Source: Nocardia abscessus (GTDB taxonomy: Bacteria > Actinomycetota > Actinomycetes > Mycobacteriales > Mycobacteriaceae). From it: a DNA stretch of 64,000 bases. The position numbers and the translations under genes are program-made. The notes beneath the pieces are model-generated. The model had not been told where the DNA came from and did no database searches. It saw only the letters and a list, made by a program, of their open reading frames with translations. The stretch is taken from contig NZ_JADLQO010000014.1 of NCBI RefSeq assembly GCF_015477775.1, positions 62,001-126,000 on the forward strand. Reading direction: 5' to 3'. Shown piece by piece: positions 63,158 through 64,000 of this stretch (position 1 is the first letter of the stretch; each line of letters begins with the position of its first letter).

Positions 63158-63886
63158 ATGCCAATGTCCGCCCCGGCAAGTCCCACCATCGTCCTGGTGC
63201 ACGGCGCGTTCGCCGATGCCTCGAGCTGGTCTCCCGTCACCGAACGGCTGCTCGCCCAGGGCCATCGGGTCGTGGTTCCCCCGGTGTTCAATCGCAGCCT
63301 GTCCGCGGACGCGGCCTACATCGAGTCGTTCGTGCGGCAGATCGACGGCCCGGTGCTGCTGGCCGGGCACTCCTACGGCGGGGCTGTCATCACCGTCGCC
63401 GGTGTCGCCGAGAATGTCGTCGGTCTGGTCTACGTGTCCGGCTACGCGCTGAAAGAAGGCGAGAGCCTGGGGCAGTTGCAGGGCGGGTTCCCGGACTCCG
63501 ACCTGGCCGCCAACCTCGTCTACGCGCCCTACCCGGTCGCGGGCGCCGAGCCCGGCACGGACGTCTCGGTCGACGTCGACGCCTTCCCGGAGGTTTTCGC
63601 CGCCGGTCTCGATCCGGCGAAAGCCAAGGTCCTCGCCGTCTCGCAACGGCCGTTGTCGGCGATCGCGTTCAACGAGCCCGCCTCGGCGGCCGCGTGGAAG
63701 ACGAAACCCGCGTGGGGCATCGTGTCCAGCGCCGACCGCACCATCAATCCCGATGTCGAACGCTTCGGCTACAAGCGAGCCGGATTCCGCGCCGTGGTCG
63801 AGATCGACGGACCACACCTGGTGATGCAGACCCACCCCGACGCAGTCGTCGCCGTCATCACCGAGGCGATCGCCCACTCGGCTTGA
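63158..63886 (+). CDS. Alpha/beta hydrolase
   Basis: 242 residues. IVLVHGAFADASSW oxyanion region, AGHSYGG nucleophile elbow (Ser ~residue 73), RFGYKRAG and DGPHLVMQTHP with the catalytic His. The EstC/salicylate esterase-like type is common near DJ-1/AraC regulators. Cytoplasmic. ATG follows AAAGGAAT, a good ribosome binding site. Probably regulated by the GlxA-like or TetR protein beside it. Confidence 0.92.
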   Translation: MPMSAPASPTIVLVHGAFADASSWSPVTERLLAQGHRVVVPPVFNRSLSADAAYIESFVRQIDGPVLLAGHSYGGAVITVAGVAENVVGLVYVSGYALKEGESLGQLQGGFPDSDLAANLVYAPYPVAGAEPGTDVSVDVDAFPEVFAAGLDPAKAKVLAVSQRPLSAIAFNEPASAAAWKTKPAWGIVSSADRTINPDVERFGYKRAGFRAVVEIDGPHLVMQTHPDAVVAVITEAIAHSA

Positions 63887-63921
63887 GCCGCAGCATTTCC
63901 CACCCCTAGAGAGGCACGATC

Positions 63922-64000
63922 ATGTCAGGAAACCCACTGGGCATCTCGCTCGAACCCGCGGCGCAGGATTTCGTCGACGCGACCTCGCAGCCGCCGTTCC
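63922..64000 (+). CDS. Alpha/beta hydrolase, N-terminus only
   Basis: 26 residues before the window ends: MSGNPLGISLEPAAQDFVDA, then TSQPPF. LEPAAQ-FVDAT-QPPF is the usual start of acetyl-esterase (NlhH/Lip-type) alpha/beta hydrolases in actinobacteria. The ATG is preceded by AGAGAGG. The gene lies 35 bp behind the previous hydrolase gene and is likely cotranscribed. The call rests on the N-terminus only. Confidence 0.55.
   Translation, partial: MSGNPLGISLEPAAQDFVDATSQPPF

Overview
The window is high-GC actinobacterial chromosome, most likely Nocardia or a close mycolic-acid-producing relative. The reasons are a single-chain type I fatty-acid synthase next to acpS, an EccB subunit of type VII secretion, an LdtMt2-type L,D-transpeptidase, and several genes that appear to start leaderless on GTG. 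The genus is inferred from gene content, not from a marker gene.

Left third (1-21.5 kb) is core chromosome. The order orn, tRNA-His, L,D-transpeptidase, tRNA-Lys, a DUF3618 protein, bcp, acpS and fas follows the Mycobacterium tuberculosis orn-to-fas neighbourhood as I know it. Between these lie a HerA-like ATPase (cut by the window edge), an SLT-type peptidoglycan hydrolase, a DUF1992 protein, a divergent MarR/pirin pair and two tiny secreted proteins with TGSA-type repeats. fas ends this section and has three related inverted repeats upstream, followed by tRNA-Leu.

Island (22.4-29.9 kb): directly beyond tRNA-Leu is a tightly spaced minus-strand operon of four large genes. In transcription order they are a serine protease with an N-terminal effector-associated-type helical domain, a NACHT-like NTPase ending in a degenerate formylglycine-generating-enzyme (FGE/C-type-lectin) fold, a MoxR-type AAA+ ATPase, and a large protein with a TraB-like N-terminus. 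It has the architecture of NTP-dependent conflict systems but lacks the usual vWA component. It is the best candidate here for an undescribed system.

Decayed stretch (30.2-39.9 kb): a frameshifted TetR regulator, a frameshifted luciferase-like oxidoreductase, a remnant of a DUF2236 oxygenase and a multiply frameshifted alpha/beta hydrolase are mixed with intact genes. The intact ones are an HxlR/NmrA divergent pair, a secreted YDRSG pentapeptide-repeat protein, an MFS exporter, a DUF4304-like protein and a TetR regulator with a clear palindromic operator.

Glycan operon (42.5-53.6 kb): ten overlapping plus-strand genes encode sedoheptulose-phosphate isomerase (GmhA-like), heptose kinase/nucleotidyltransferase (HldE-like), a glycosyltransferase fused to a GmhB-like phosphatase, UDP-glucose dehydrogenase, a UDP-glucuronate decarboxylase-like enzyme, a carbamoyltransferase, an SDR and three further glycosyltransferases. 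Together they could build a carbamoylated, heptose- and pentose-containing glycoconjugate.

Right end (53.7-64 kb): an MFS drug exporter, an orphan eccB divergent from a soluble Ser/Thr kinase with a DFD motif, a 28-bp minisatellite, and accessory regulator/oxidoreductase/hydrolase genes, the last cut by the window edge.
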